NCBI GenBank assembly: GCA_036924085.1
Contig: JAVGWX010000007.1
Coordinates: 74,291,948 to 74,355,947 of the forward strand
Source: Ariolimax columbianus
Lineage: Eukaryota; Mollusca; Gastropoda; Stylommatophora; Arionidae
Direction of reading: 5' to 3'
Length of the DNA: 64,000 bases
Shown here: in pieces, positions 11,133 to 22,789 of the stretch
Numbering within the stretch: position 1 is the first letter of the stretch
How the letters are laid out: each line of letters begins with the position of its first letter
Translations under genes and position numbers: made by a program
Notes under the pieces: model-generated
Seen by the model: only the letters and a program-made list of their open reading frames with translations
Told to the model about the DNA's origin: nothing
Databases searched by the model: none

Positions 11133-11905
11133 GTTGTTCTTCTTAGTTCTTAGTCGACATGTTCTTCTACAAGGTCGGATGCCCTTGTACAGGTCCCAGC
11201 TCTGGTATGAGCTGGGTGTTGCCAGGAGGAGGATTTTCTGCTTATGGGGATAGGCTCGAGCAGCTTATTACTCTGCTGCGCTGGAAGAAGTGCCGCGGAT
11301 GGTGGTTAACCGATGTGACAAGTCGTCTTAATACACTCAAACACTAGAGCAAAGTAGACCGGCACCCTGTTAGGCGCATATATGCTTACATACTTACTTA
11401 GTCGCTCCTCTTCTACCGTGAGGTGTAGATGTTTGCCAAAGAGAACGCCACACTGCTCTATCCGTCGTCTTTTTCCTGGCCTCTTTCCAATTGTCTTCCC
11501 AACGTACTTTGGGACGTCCTGGGGGTCTGCGTCCTTGACATATTATCTCCCATGACCGCTTTGGTATCCGATCTTCTTCCATTCTACAGACATGGCCAAA
11601 CCAGTGTAGTTGGGACTGCTCGACTCGTGTCTGCAGGGGTTAAACTTAGATTGCTACGTATTGTCTGGTTACGGATCTTTTTCCTTTTCGTCACCTGAAC
11701 CACCTTTCTTGAGTACCTCATTTCTGAAGTTTGTAATTGCCTTTCTTGGGCTGTAGTCATTGCGCATATATGCTACTCTTAAGAAACCACCTAACCATGG
11801 TGTTATGCCATGTCACACAGTTAGTCGCCTCTTACGACAAGCTCCGTGTGGGGCAATGGTGCTTTTCTTGTCCTTGTCATACACAAAAACCCCAGTGGAC
11901 CACTA
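11133..11905 (-). mobile_element. SINE-like repeat S4, interrupted by an RTE fragment
   Basis: S4 occupies 11,133-11,386 and 11,762-11,905. It is read on the minus strand and its 3' tail ends ctaagaactaagaagaac at the left. The insertion duplicates gcgcatatatgct (11,374-11,386 and 11,762-11,774). Other copies: 17,724, 39,440, 61,025, 63,226. Confidence 0.75.
11387..11761 (-). mobile_element. RTE-like LINE 3' fragment with 13-bp TSD, in S4
   Basis: A 375-bp 5'-truncated LINE tail. The minus-strand frame 11,582-11,394 reads GRRPPGRPKVRWEDN, the C-terminal signature of RTE-like proteins, and a taagtaagtatgta tail precedes the TSD. It straddles the inner end of the left inverted-repeat arm. Confidence 0.7.
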
Positions 11906-11909
11906 CTCG

Positions 11910-12620
11910 GCTTGCTGTAATGATACCAATGCAGATGTGGTCTTATACTTCTATTAAAGAGAAACAACGTAAAACAATGTAACACCTCTGACTGCAGTTA
12001 TTTCGATTAATTTACGTTTTCGATTATCAATATAGCGTTTATCACAATTGCTGAGATCAGCTGGGAAGATTGATAGGTGTCATGAATAAAAGTCGCTTAC
12101 TCCCGCAGTCGTCTCACAGTGTATATGATTTTCTACATATGACATAAATAATACGAATGCAATATCCGTTACAGTTATGTCGGTAGATTGGCATTCAAAC
12201 CACTCAGTTAACGGGGAAAAAAGTCTGGTACAGAGCTCTGGATAATGTAGGAGAGGTAACTTATTATTCTCATGACAACTATGTAGTTCCTACAATTGAC
12301 GGAGCTTGTTAGGCAACGAAAAAATACTTTTTGATAGGTAGGAGTGTTTAGTGTGGGGAGGTAGGTAACCAATTCCTACCTGATAACCAGATAGTGCCTA
12401 CATTTGACGTGGCTTGTTTCAACAAAAATAAAAGTAACTTAAACAACTGCTGGAGTTAGTGATAGAAGACACACACAACATAAATAGAGACAATATATGA
12501 ACATTTAACATCCCGAGATAACAACAAACAATGATTGATTCGCATGTTTACTCCAAGTGAAGCATAAGGTCACAGTTGGCTACCATTTTGAGAAATCTGT
12601 GTCCAAAAAAGTTTGTGGCG
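11910..12620. other. Non-coding spacer DNA with a weak old duplication
   Basis: No gene seen. Segments at about 12,255-12,330 and 12,370-12,445 look like a diverged tandem duplication (cctacaattgacg/cctacatttgacg). Confidence 0.4.
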
Positions 12621-12624
12621 GTCT

Positions 12625-14285
12625 TATCTCCACCTCCGCGATGTGATCCTGGATAACAGGCTGCACCAGGGCAGAATGGCTAAGGAGAAGGGATCGATAA
12701 GGGAAGGCTAACCTGGGCAGAATAGCTAAGGTGAAGGGATCGAAGAGGGAAGGCTAACCTGGGCGGGCAGAATAGCTAAGGAGAAGGGATCGAAGAAGGA
12801 AGGCCAACCTGGGCAGACTAGCTAAGGAGAAGGGATCGAAGAGGGAAGGCTAACCTGGGCAGAATAGCTAAGGAGAAGGGATCGAAGAGGGAAGGCTAAC
12901 CTGGGCAGACTGGCTAAGGAGAAGGGATCGAAGAGCGAAGGCTAACCTGGGTAGACTGGCTAAGGAGAAGGGATCAAAGAGGGAAGGCTAACCTGGGCAG
13001 ACTGGCTAAGGAGAAGGGATCGAAGAGCGAAGGCTAACCTGGGTAGACTGGCTAAGGAGAAGGGATCGAAGAGGGAAGGCTAACCTGGGCAGACTGGCTA
13101 AGGAGAAGAGACCGAAGAGGGAAGGCTAACTTGGTACCCCGACTGGCTAAGGAGAAGGAATAGAAAAGGGAAGGCTAACCTGGTACAAAGAATGGCTAAG
13201 GAGAAGGGATCGAAGAGCGAACGCTAACCTGGGCAGACTGGCTAAGGAGAAGAGACCGAAGAGGGAAGGCTAACCTTGGCAGACTGGCTAAGGAGAAGGG
13301 ATTGAAAAGGGGAGGCTAACCTGGGCAGACTGGCTAAGGAGAAGGGATCGAAAAGGGAAGGCTAACCTGGTACCCATAATGGCCAAGGAGAAGGGATCGA
13401 AGAGCGAATGCTAACCTGGTACCCAGAATGGCTAAGGAGAAGGGATCGAAGAGGGAAGGCTAACATGGGCAGACTAGCTAAGGAGAAGGGATCGAAGAGG
13501 GGATGCTAACCTGGGCAGACTGGCTAAGGAGAAGGGATCGAAGAGGGGAGGCTAACCTGGGCAGAATGGCTAAGGAGAAGCGATCGAAGAGGGAAGGCTA
13601 ACCTGGGCAGATTGGCTAAGGAGAAGGGATCGAAGAGGGAAGGCTAACCTGGGCAGATTGGCTAAGGAGAAGGGATCGAAGAGGGAAGGCTAACCTGGGC
13701 AGACTGGCTAATGAGAAGGGATTGAAGAGGGGAGGCTAACCTGGGCAGACTGGCTAAGGAGACGGGATTGAAAAGCGAAGGTTAACCTGGTACCCAGACT
13801 GACTAAGGAGAAAGGATCGAAGAGGGAAGACTAACCTGGTACCCGGACTGGCTAAGGAAAAGGGATTGAAGAGCGAATGCTAACCGGTAACGACAAAGGC
13901 CCTGCGGAAGTTGGATGTCTCGGACCGAAAATGCAAACATCGAAGTCAAGCTGTAAACTACGACACAAAACGCATTCCATTCTCCAAAATACATTCTGCT
14001 ACTTAACAAGCCCTGTTCAGGGCTTGGTAGTGGGAGTTTGAGAACGTTCAGGGCTTAGTAGTGGAAATTTGAGAATGTCCAGGGCTTAGTAGTGGGAGTT
14101 TAGAACGTTCAAGGCTTGGTAGTGGCAGTTTGAGAACGTTCAGGGCTGAGTAGTGGGAGTTTGAGAACGTTCAGGGCTTAGTAGTGGGAATTTGAGAACG
14201 TCCAGGGCTTAGTAGTGGGAGTTTGAGAACGTTCAAGGCTTGGTAGTGGCAGTTTGAGAACGTTCAGGACTTGATAATGGGAGTT
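12625..14285 (+). repeat. SINE S1 copy with two internal minisatellite expansions
   Basis: It begins as S1 (gatgtgatcctggataacaggctgca). The internal segment ggctaaggagaagggatcgaagaggga is then repeated about 26 times in 46-50 bp units (12,670-13,890). Normal S1 sequence resumes (gtcaagctgtaaactacgacac, near 13,945), and the terminal segment gggcttggtagtgggagtttgagaacgtt is repeated about 8 times (14,010-14,285). Units of the first array are of two kinds, ending cctgggcag or cctggtaccc. Confidence 0.9.
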
Positions 14286-14289
14286 TGAG

Positions 14290-14810
14290 TCTGTAATTCT
14301 GGAATCCCACTATCAGTTTTGTCACTTTCCTTTGTATTCTTTCCAGCATATTTATGTCTACTCTATGAATAGGACTCCACACCTGTGCACAGTACTCCAA
14401 TCTAGATCTAACTAATGTTTATACAGTTTGACAATCACCTCCTTATTCCTATGTTTAATATTTCTTTTTATCATAGCTATCATTACATTTGTCTTATTCA
14501 CTGCTACCTGGACTTGCTCATTCATTTTTCCCGTATGCTCTATTATAACCACTAGGTCCCGTTCTTTATCTATCATTCTAATATTGTTCTCGCTCATTCT
14601 GTTATTATTTTCCATATTGGATCTACCCACGTTGATGACTGTACATTTATCTATATTAAACTCCATTTGCCATTTCACAGACCAGTCTCAAATTTTATAT
14701 AAATCCGACCTCAATATATCTACCTCTACTATAGCTGAGACACTTCTACATAGTTTTGTGTCATCTGCAAATTTTTCACTCATGGATCCTTTATCAATGT
14801 CCAAATCGTT

Positions 14811-14851
<41 letters not shown>

Positions 14852-15270
14852 AGAACAATATCGGTACCAAAACCGAGCTCTGTGGCACTCCACTTTTCAC
14901 TTCACACTACTCAGAGTACTCCTTATTTATGCCCACTATCTGTCTTCTTCCCGTTAACCAACTTTCAATCCATTCGGCAACCTTCCCACCTATTTCATGT
15001 GATTTTAACTTTTGAATAATCTTCGATGAGGTACTCCATCAAAAGCCTTTGCAAAATCTAGATAAATAACATCCACTGGTTCCCCCTTATCTACAATTTT
15101 AGTAACCTCTTCCATGAACTCCAATAGATTTGTTAAGCCCGATCTCCCTCTAGTAAGCCTATGCTGACTCTTTCTGATTAGATTAAAATTCTAGATGCAT
15201 TACAATGTTTTCTTTGATTATTGACTAACAATTTACAGACTTTGCTCGTTAAACTTACCGGTTATAATAT
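14290..15270 (-). mobile_element. CR1-like LINE fragment (RT region) with internal (TA)n expansion
   Basis: The minus strand matches the RT of the CR1 copy at 2,061-4,321, from the SIVCKL block to the [19 protein letters not shown] block. A (TA)n run at 14,815-14,850 has expanded within the LIYINDLDI codons. Both ends are truncated and several frameshifts are present. Confidence 0.85.
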
Positions 15271-15395
15271 ATATAATAAGGGAATCACCCGTGCAGCGTT
15301 TCAATCTCTTGGAACAATCCAATTTAATAAACAAACGCTTATTTTAAACTTTATTAAGTTGTTTAAAAATATCCATCGTCTTTCTTCAACATAAT

Positions 15396-15639
15396 TTTTT
15401 TTTTTTGCGAACGCCTTTTTTTTCTAATCCCCAAGGCGGTGTACGTTTCACTGTGTTTTTATTTTGCCCCTGTCGGCCCAGTGCATTCGACCAGCATGCA
15501 TGTTATGTAAGGCCCTGCTTCCTCCTGCATTTTCTAAGGGTTTGCTTCCCCGGGGTAAAACCGGTGCTGTGATGGGGATCGAACCCAGCACCATCGGATT
15601 GTGAGCCGTGCCACTTAACCACTAGGCCGCCCCGTCCCC
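15396..15639 (-). mobile_element. tRNA-derived SINE S3, with 14-bp TSD
   Basis: Flanked by ttcttcaacataat at 15,382-15,395 and 15,640-15,653. On the minus strand the head carries a Pol III A-box-like tagtggttaagtggcacggc and B-box-like gggttcgatcccc. It ends in poly(A), seen as poly(T) at the left. Confidence 0.85.
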
Positions 15640-15653
15640 TTCTTCAACATAAT

Positions 15654-16210
15654 GTAAGCGATAGCTAGTAAGTATACATTTAATTAAGCGTGCACATATA
15701 AATACTTTTGAAATTTGGAAATACAATGCAAGTAGTAAGTTAAGAGATTTCCAAATAACAAGTACAGAGTCAACTTAAAATAGCTGCTGGACAGACATGT
15801 GTCAAATGAATAATTATAACGCAATCACAAATACTCTGCTTAATGTCGAGAAAACTGCTTCAACAAATGCTCAATTTATGAGTCATCTACTACAGTGCTA
15901 TGTACGCCTGACTTTTTTTTTTGCATATCCCTCTCAAGTGTTCTTCACCGTCTGGGTGTTGATATCCCTTCATTTTCCTTACCCTGGGGATTCGAGAATA
16001 GATTCATTACAGTTGTCCGTCAGTTTCATGATGCCTCGAGTACTGCACTAAGGAGAATTGTCTGCAGCCTTTCCAGTCACCACTAGTGTTTTATGTGCTA
16101 GTACCAACCTTTTGAAGCATGGTCTTTGCAGCAATGTTCTCTAAGGGTATACACGGCATTGCTACATGCATACATACCAGGTACAGGATGCATGGTTAGC
16201 TATTCAATTC
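15654..16210. other. Non-coding stretch
   Basis: No gene or element recognised; short open frames lack family features. Confidence 0.4.
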
Positions 16211-16214
16211 GAGA

Positions 16215-16555
16215 CATCTGATGGCTTACACCAAGGTGGAGGAAGCCACCATCTTCGATCTCCTGTTTGCTGACAACTGCTCAATTAACACTTGCTCAGA
16301 GCAAGATATTCAGTCCACCACGAAGATGTTTTTGGCAGCATGCACTAATTTTGATCTTACAATCAACACTAAGTAAACTTAGGTACTCTTCCAGTCTGCT
16401 AATCTGAAGCTATTCAATGAATTAAACATCACTATACAACAAAAAAGACCAATGTCTCCAGAGAGAGTCAATAGCTTCAAGCTTCACCTATCTAAACATT
16501 ATCCTCACCAGAAAAGTGAATATGGATTTTAAGGTCAACAACATAATTGCAGAGG
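16215..16555 (+). mobile_element. RTE-like LINE RT fragment
   Basis: The frame reads VEEATIFDLLFADDCS then a FDLTINTK block. This is the RT catalytic box and following helix of mollusc-type endonuclease/RT LINEs; a stop and frame changes follow. Truncated at both ends. Confidence 0.65.
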
Positions 16556-16569
16556 CAAGATTAGCACTA

Positions 16570-16766
16570 TGTTTTTATTTTACACCTGTTGGCCCAGATT
16601 ATTCGACTTCGGCATGCATTTTATATAAGGGTCTGCTTCCTCCTGCATTTTCAAAGAGTTTGCTTCCCTGAGGTAACGACTGGTGTGGTGCTGTGATGGG
16701 GATCGAGCCCAGCAGCTTTGGTTTGTGAGCCATGTCACTTAACCAATAACCCACCATGCCGTCCTC
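16570..16766 (-). mobile_element. SINE S3, 3'-truncated
   Basis: Same family as 15,396-15,639. It retains the A- and B-box head (minus strand) but lacks the poly(A) end. Confidence 0.75.
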
Positions 16767-16916
16767 AAATTCGAGTACCATATTGACTGGCATATCATGT
16801 CTATCCACAATTAGTTTGTTGAATGTCTAAGTTCTAAATTAGTTAATCTGTTTATTAACTTCTTAAAATGAACCAAAAAATTATAACGCAAAAAATATTT
16901 TGTGATTGATTTTCAG

Positions 16917-16936
16917 GGGGGGGGGGGGGGGGGGGG
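16917..16936. repeat. G homopolymer (~20)
   Basis: Uninterrupted G run after ttttcag; slippage-prone and possibly a G-quadruplex. Confidence 0.95.
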
Positions 16937-16994
16937 CTTGTTGTTATTAGTGCTTAGTGAGTTATTTTAGTCATAGAATGGAGCCAAAGATGCA

Positions 16995-17285
16995 GTAGTG
17001 AATTAATTGGCAGCAGTCAGGGACTCATAGCTGGCTGCTTGTATCTGGGTCAGGGACCTATAACTGACCAGATCTTATCCTGTCTGCAAGGGGTGGTCCT
17101 GGAAACAGACTGCAACCATGCTGCCTGACTAAGAGATTAGAGATTGAGTAGGGAAGGCAAACCCATCCCAAAAATGTCTTGCTGAAATTGAATGTGTTGA
17201 GCTGAAAGGCACAGATATTGCTGCCACGGTGTAACATATGACACAGCATCACAAATGTCCTTTTGAGGATGAACACCAAAGAAGA
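16995..17285 (+). repeat. Diverged relative of SINE S1
   Basis: Block order matches S1 (gtcctggaaacagactgcaac, gctgaaattgaatgtgttga, acacagca) with many substitutions and a different 3' end. Probably an older subfamily. Confidence 0.5.
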
Positions 17286-17499
17286 AAGTCATAGAAAGCG
17301 AAAATATTATTGTAAAACAAATGAAAATTTGTATTAAATAAAACAGAACAAGGATATGTACTATCACTTGAGAGTGTTATCTTTATAAGCTCCAAAATGA
17401 AAACATAATGAGTTTCATTAATATGACATGAATCTGTCAGTAAACATAATATTAATTTAAGGATTGTGGAGTATTTTGAGTTCTTTCATTCCTTCCTTT
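17286..17499. other. AT-rich non-coding stretch
   Basis: Nothing recognised. Confidence 0.4.
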
Positions 17500-17654
17500 G
17501 GGGGACGGCGTTACCGTGTGGTTAAGTGGCACGGCTCACAACCAGAAGGTGCTGGGTTCGATCTCCATCACAGCACCGGCTGTTACCCCGGGGAAGCAAA
17601 CCCTTAGAAAATGCAGGAGGAAGCAGACCTTTACATAAAATGCATGCTGAAGTC
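17500..17654 (+). mobile_element. SINE S3, cut by the inverted-repeat junction
   Basis: tRNA-like head (gttaagtggcacggctcac, gggttcgatctcc), then the body stops at gctgaagtc exactly where the right inverted-repeat arm begins. Confidence 0.8.
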
Positions 17655-17723
17655 GAGCAGTGTGGCGTTTTCTTTGGCAAACATCTACACCTCACGGTAG
17701 AAGAGGAGCGACTAAGTAAGTAT

Positions 17724-17985
17724 GTAAGCATATATGCGCCTAACAGGGTGCCGGTCTACTTTGCTCTAGTGTTTGAGTGTATTAAGACGACTTGTCACAT
17801 CGGTTAACCACCATCCGCGGCACTTCTTCCAGCGCAGCAGAGTAATAAGCTGCTCGAGCCTATCCCCATAAGCAGAAAATCCTCCTCCTGGCAACACCCA
17901 GCTCATACCAGAGCTGGGACCTGTACAAGGGCATCCGACCTTGTAGAAGAACATGTCGACTAAGAACTAAGAAGAACAACAGTAG
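17724..17985 (+). mobile_element. S4 fragment, right arm
   Basis: Contains gggtgccggtctactttgct and the tttgagtgtattaagacg central block, ending ctaagaactaagaagaac. Mirror of 11,133-11,386. Confidence 0.75.
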
Positions 17986-18104
17986 GCCTCTATTAAAGTA
18001 TAACACATTGTTTGACATTATGAGATTGCCAATGCAATACGCAACCCTAACATTTCATGTTTATGGTATCCTTAGTAACATGTTGTGATGCTATTTGTTC
18101 CTCT

Positions 18105-18600
18105 CAAATAAGAGACCCCAGAACATACAGGGGTAACACAGAGCAGTATATAACCCCAGAACCCACATGGGTAACACAGAGCAGTATATGTCCCAAGAAC
18201 AAACAAACACAGAGTAGTATATGTCCCAAGAACTAACAATGACAGAGCAGTATATGTCCCCAGAACTAACAAACACAGAGCAGTATGTCCCCAGAACTAA
18301 CAAACACAGAGTAGTGTATTACCCCAAAACATACAGGGGTAACACAGAGTTATATATGACTCCATAACCCACACAGGTAACACAGTGAAGTATATTACCC
18401 CAGAACCAACAAACACAAAGAACTATTTGTTCCTATAACCAGCAAACATAGAAAAGTATATGTTTCCAGAACCAACAAACACAGAGCAGTATATGACACC
18501 AAACCAACAAACAGAGAAGTATATGATCCCAGAACCAACAAACACAGAGAAGTACATGTGAATAAACACAGAAAAGTATATTATCCCAAAACTTAACACA
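18105..18600. repeat. ~33-bp minisatellite, right arm
   Basis: Mirror of 10,500-11,010, nearly identical unit by unit. Confidence 0.85.
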
Positions 18601-19322
18601 GGTAGTAAATGTGCACACATATTACAAATTCAGTTTTATGTTAGCATGGTGACATATATTATTTTGTCCACGAAAAATGTATCGCGGAGATTCTCAGTCG
18701 AGGTAACTTCCTAATATATGAAGCCTACGCTCTTATACATTTGGTTTCACCTTTAGCCACTAAAGTACTGAATTAAGAAGGACGTCATTTACATTTGCTA
18801 TTTCACGCAGCAAGCGGCAGTGTAACTTAACAACCACACCTGCACAAGACTGGTTGATCATCAGTCATAGGCATGTTTCAGAGCTCCGTTTTTGTTTTGT
18901 TATTTTAATGTGCTTCGTTCAGCAGTAATTCAAAAATCTTCAAACGGTGTTGGTTGGCATTATTTTACTGCTTTACTGCTGTTTTTGAGTACATGTACTT
19001 CACAGAGAACCGACAGATCTTGATTGATAGATTTATACAACGTTTCCATATACAATTTGAATTTAACTTTTAAAAAGAAAAGATGTAAATTGTGTAGAGA
19101 ACGAGATAAACAACATCTCATAGCCAAGCGATCAAGTGTGATTTACAAAGAGGATCAAGTTGTATAACTTGTTAAAAGAGACAAATAGTCAACGCAAAAA
19201 GGAAGAATATAGTGCATAATGTATCTAGGTGTGCATTGTGAAATGTAGAAAATACGAGAAACAGCAATTTTATTAAAATCATTTTTATAAGAGCGGGAAA
19301 CATAGATTGTGTGTGTCTTATT

Positions 19323-20346
19323 TTTCGAAATAGTCACCGTGCCTGACAACACACTTTGTCCACCTGTCCACTAGCTTGTGGATGTCCTATAGAAGTAAAT
19401 CTTTTAGTGTGATCTTTAACCAATTTTGCTTCGCCTCCATTACCTCGTTGCCAGCTGTCTTGGGACCCATCTGCTTAACACTTTTTTTTTAAACCGAGAT
19501 CATCAAGGACAATTTTGCTGGCAGCGCCGTGACTCATGTTGAAATGTATGGCTATTTCATCAATTGCTGATTGGTCTGCTGTTTCACTGTGTCAGTTGCC
19601 ACTCAGGCTGGTCTCCCACGCCGCGGTTCATCGATGACGTTTTGAAATATTTCTACCTATTCACACAATCTCCTCCGACCAAAACAACTGTTTCCATACT
19701 GAACCTTCATTTTTCTGTAGATTTAAGAAGATTTCCCACCTTCTGACCACAAACAACGAATGGCTTGGCTTGGCTTGGCTTCGTTCGTTCTCAATCTCCC
19801 GCTACCAAACCCTAAAAGGGCTTAAGTAACAGAATGTAGTCCAGAGAACGGAATGCGTTGTGTCGTAGTTTACAGCTTGACTGCGATATTTGCACCTTTC
19901 TGTCCAACATATCAGACTTCAGCAATCATTTTTTGAGTGCTGGGTTAGCATTCCCTCTTCGATCCCTTCTCCTTAGCCAGTCTGCCCTGCTGCAGCCTGT
20001 TATCCAGGATCACCGCGTGGAGGTGTAGAAGGGTCTTGGCAGCTCTGTTTCGCTGGCCCTGACGCTAGCTGTCAGTTATGTGTCGCTGACCACTGCAGCT
20101 CATGCTTTGCTCAGCACCTTGATCCCTAAAAAGCGAATAACTTCTCGTTGTTCGGAGGGGCAAGTCGACAGATGGGTGACCATGTTGAGCGCTATATTGC
20201 ACAGGCGTATACTGCTCGAACATCACAATCCCTACATGAAGTATTGCTAAATCCATTGTGCGCCGTGAAATAAGATTTCAGTTGCACATACTCTTCCATG
20301 CACTTTTATACTAAAATTACTGTTACTTAATGACTGTCCCTCGTAA
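19323..20346 (-). mobile_element. Mariner-like remnant, right arm, split by S1
   Basis: Mirror of 8,766-9,798, with the same internal deletion and the same S1 insertion (19,761-20,124), so both events predate the inverted duplication. Confidence 0.75.
19761..20124 (-). mobile_element. SINE S1, right arm
   Basis: Mirror of 8,989-9,351, with (cttgg)n tail at its left. Confidence 0.75.
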
Positions 20347-20519
20347 ATCGTGGGATTAATGGTTCAATGTACAAAATATTTCCCGGAGTGCATAGCTAAA
20401 TCTACCAAATATATACGTTGGTGCGTTATTAAGTGTAAAAAAATAGATCCTAGATACGTGGATACATGTAGAAAATTTATCTTGATGCTGGTGTGCTTGG
20501 ACGCCTGGGCATTACCCGC

Positions 20520-20533
20520 CCCGAATGGGGCGC
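20520..20533. other. 14-bp self-complementary indel between arms
   Basis: The right arm has cccgaatggggcgc, absent from the left arm near 8,599. With its neighbours it forms gcccc-gaat-ggggc. Confidence 0.7.
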
Positions 20534-20823
20534 AAAGGAAGTATTATTGCAACTTACTAGTCACGTCGTATGATACAATTAGAAAGGGTTGGGTATGGGG
20601 CAGGCTACCAGATCCTAAAGACAAATTAAGTCGCACAAACTTCAATAGATACGGGCAAGGCAACAGTTGATGCTTTTTCGTGTATCTGTTGAATACAAAT
20701 GCTCTACTGGAATTTAAACAGGTTCTAATTGATTGATTGATTAACTAATTGATTTATGATTTTTTTTAGAACACTCAATTCAGTAGTAGACAGATACGTA
20801 TAAAAACAACTACCAATGAGAAC

Positions 20824-20937
<114 letters not shown>

Positions 20938-20989
20938 CAGAAGTTGGCTTTGGGGTAATGAGACGCTAGTCCGATTAGACACGACATTC

Positions 20990-21290
20990 TGACATACTGA
21001 CCACTATCTCTCTTCCATCCAGCTTTCACTGGAAACAAACTGTTTTCAAGGCAGTCTGACTGACAAGATGTGGCTAGACGTGATTGTCGCAGTAGTGAGT
21101 GTCGCGCAGATGAAACCAAGCATAGCACAACTACCTTGTGGACCGCGGTCCACCTTCATCAGCACGCTCGGGATGTGAGGAAAGCTACTGCAACCCGCCA
21201 CCTAAAGTCTTTTTCAGAGCTCACGAAAGAATAAGCTTACTCATTGTAGACATTACTAACAACAACCGCAGCAGTTAGCACGACACTTAA
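20990..21290 (-). repeat. Dispersed repeat S2, right arm
   Basis: Mirror of 7,895-8,230. Confidence 0.6.
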
Positions 21291-21541
21291 TGGGACAAAT
21301 CCTTTGAATGCATGATTTATGAGGGGCGATAGAAACGACAAGTTCCGGATTCAGCGGTGGCGGATTGAAGGGGAAACGTGCAGGTAGACAGGTAGATTTG
21401 TTCGACAACCGAGTAGATGTTGAAGGTGTGACAAACAAAGCATACAGTTGAATAATCTCACATTGTGCATGTGATATTGACAGTCCTTCAGCCTACCCGG
21501 ACACTTTTCAGGGGTTGTGGAGAGCAGGAAAAATACTAATA

Positions 21542-21546
<5 letters not shown>

Positions 21547-21638
<92 letters not shown>

Positions 21639-21654
21639 GTTTATGTGCTACATG

Positions 21655-21688
<34 letters not shown>

Positions 21689-21690
21689 TG
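21547..21690. repeat. (TA)n and (GTAT)n microsatellite, right arm
   Basis: TA tract of about 90 bp and a short GTAT tract. The left arm shows the opposite balance. Confidence 0.95.
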
Positions 21691-22494
21691 TAGGTATGTA
21701 CGTACGCACGCACGCATGCACGATCGCACGTACGTATGTATGTGTGTGTTTGTGCGTGTGAGTGTGTAAGTGTGTGTGTACGTGCGTGTATGACTGGTGT
21801 GACTGGGTGTGTGTATGTGTGCCTGTGTGTGTGTGAGTTTATTTTCAATTGTGGCACGCTTATAGTAGGCTGAGGTATTGCGGTTGGACGCACGCCTTTT
21901 TTTAGCACCAATTTTTTTCTTGCAACAAGGCGGAGTACTAGCTGGGACAAAGATGGTTCAAGTCTGAAGTCCTTTCCTCCTTTCTCCTGTTTCCTATATT
22001 TGTGTTCTGAATGCTTAGTTCAAATGTTTGTCTGCCAGGGTTCACCCTAGTAAATTGACCGATTACTAATTAATAGATTTTTTTCTTATTGACCGATACC
22101 GATTAATCGGCCGCCGATTATTTATAATGTAATTATTTATTTTGATGTGAAATACGTATTGTAATTAACTGAAGGCAAAATGTATTATAATATTTTGTAA
22201 TTAATCACAGGTATCGAGCTACTATCGATAATAAGCAAAAAGTAGCATAAATTATACATTAAATGTTATTTTCGGAATTATACATACCCCATTGACTTTG
22301 TTTTTTTACCCTATCGAATTTTGAATTTTGACAAATGTTTTCCTTAGTTGGTACAATCACCGCTTGGTCCAACAATGTAAACAACATATTTTGATATTGT
22401 GTAACAGGTGAGTGAAGTAAAGAAATATGAATATGTTTTCTGAGCTTACGTGGGGGTCATGGATAGCAGAGAGAGGGAGAGAGAGAGCGCGAGA

Positions 22495-22575
22495 TAGAGA
22501 GAGAGAGAGTGTGTGTGTGTGTGGGTGTGTGTGTGTATGGGTGTGTGTGTGGTTGGGTGTGTGTGTGTGGGTGAG

Positions 22576-22609
<34 letters not shown>

Positions 22610-22665
22610 CGTGGGTGTGTGTGTGGGTGGGTGGGTGTGTGTGGGTGGGTGTGTGTGTGTGAAAC
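22495..22665. repeat. (GA)n/(GT)n microsatellite, right arm
   Basis: Mirror of 6,540-6,732. Confidence 0.95.
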
Positions 22666-22774
22666 AGCACGTTGGCCTCATTTCTTCTTCTTCTTCTTCG
22701 TACACAGTCAGACAGTAACCATTATTTTTTCGAAAAAAGCGGCGGTCATCCTGAGGCTGTCGACACTGCCATAG
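22666..22774 (-). mobile_element. LINE A 3' end, cut by inverted-repeat breakpoint
   Basis: Only the last ~90 bp of LINE A (to ctatggcagtgtcg) and its (GAA)n tail remain, including the gaaatgaggcc TSD flank. The element stops at 22,774 with no upstream body. In the left arm it continues. Confidence 0.85.
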
Positions 22775-22789
22775 TATATTTTGATCAGA

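Larger units (their letters stand above)
6426..11458 (+). repeat. Left arm of a 5-kb inverted repeat (probable donor arm)
   Basis: Reverse-complement of 17,655-22,774 with about 1% visible differences plus microsatellite length changes. The outer end lies inside the LINE A 3' region and the inner end inside the RTE fragment. Both elements continue uninterrupted past the left-arm ends but are cut off at the right-arm ends, so I infer the left arm is the original. Confidence 0.9.

Noticed and set aside
12660..13890. CRISPR-like regular array (also 24,887-25,405)
   Set aside because: Units are contiguous with no unique spacers, and the context is eukaryotic.
15580..15639. tRNA gene (also at 17,510, 29,420, 52,640, 56,260)
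   Set aside because: A and B boxes are present but no complete cloverleaf is evident, and each continues into a conserved SINE body with TSDs and tails.
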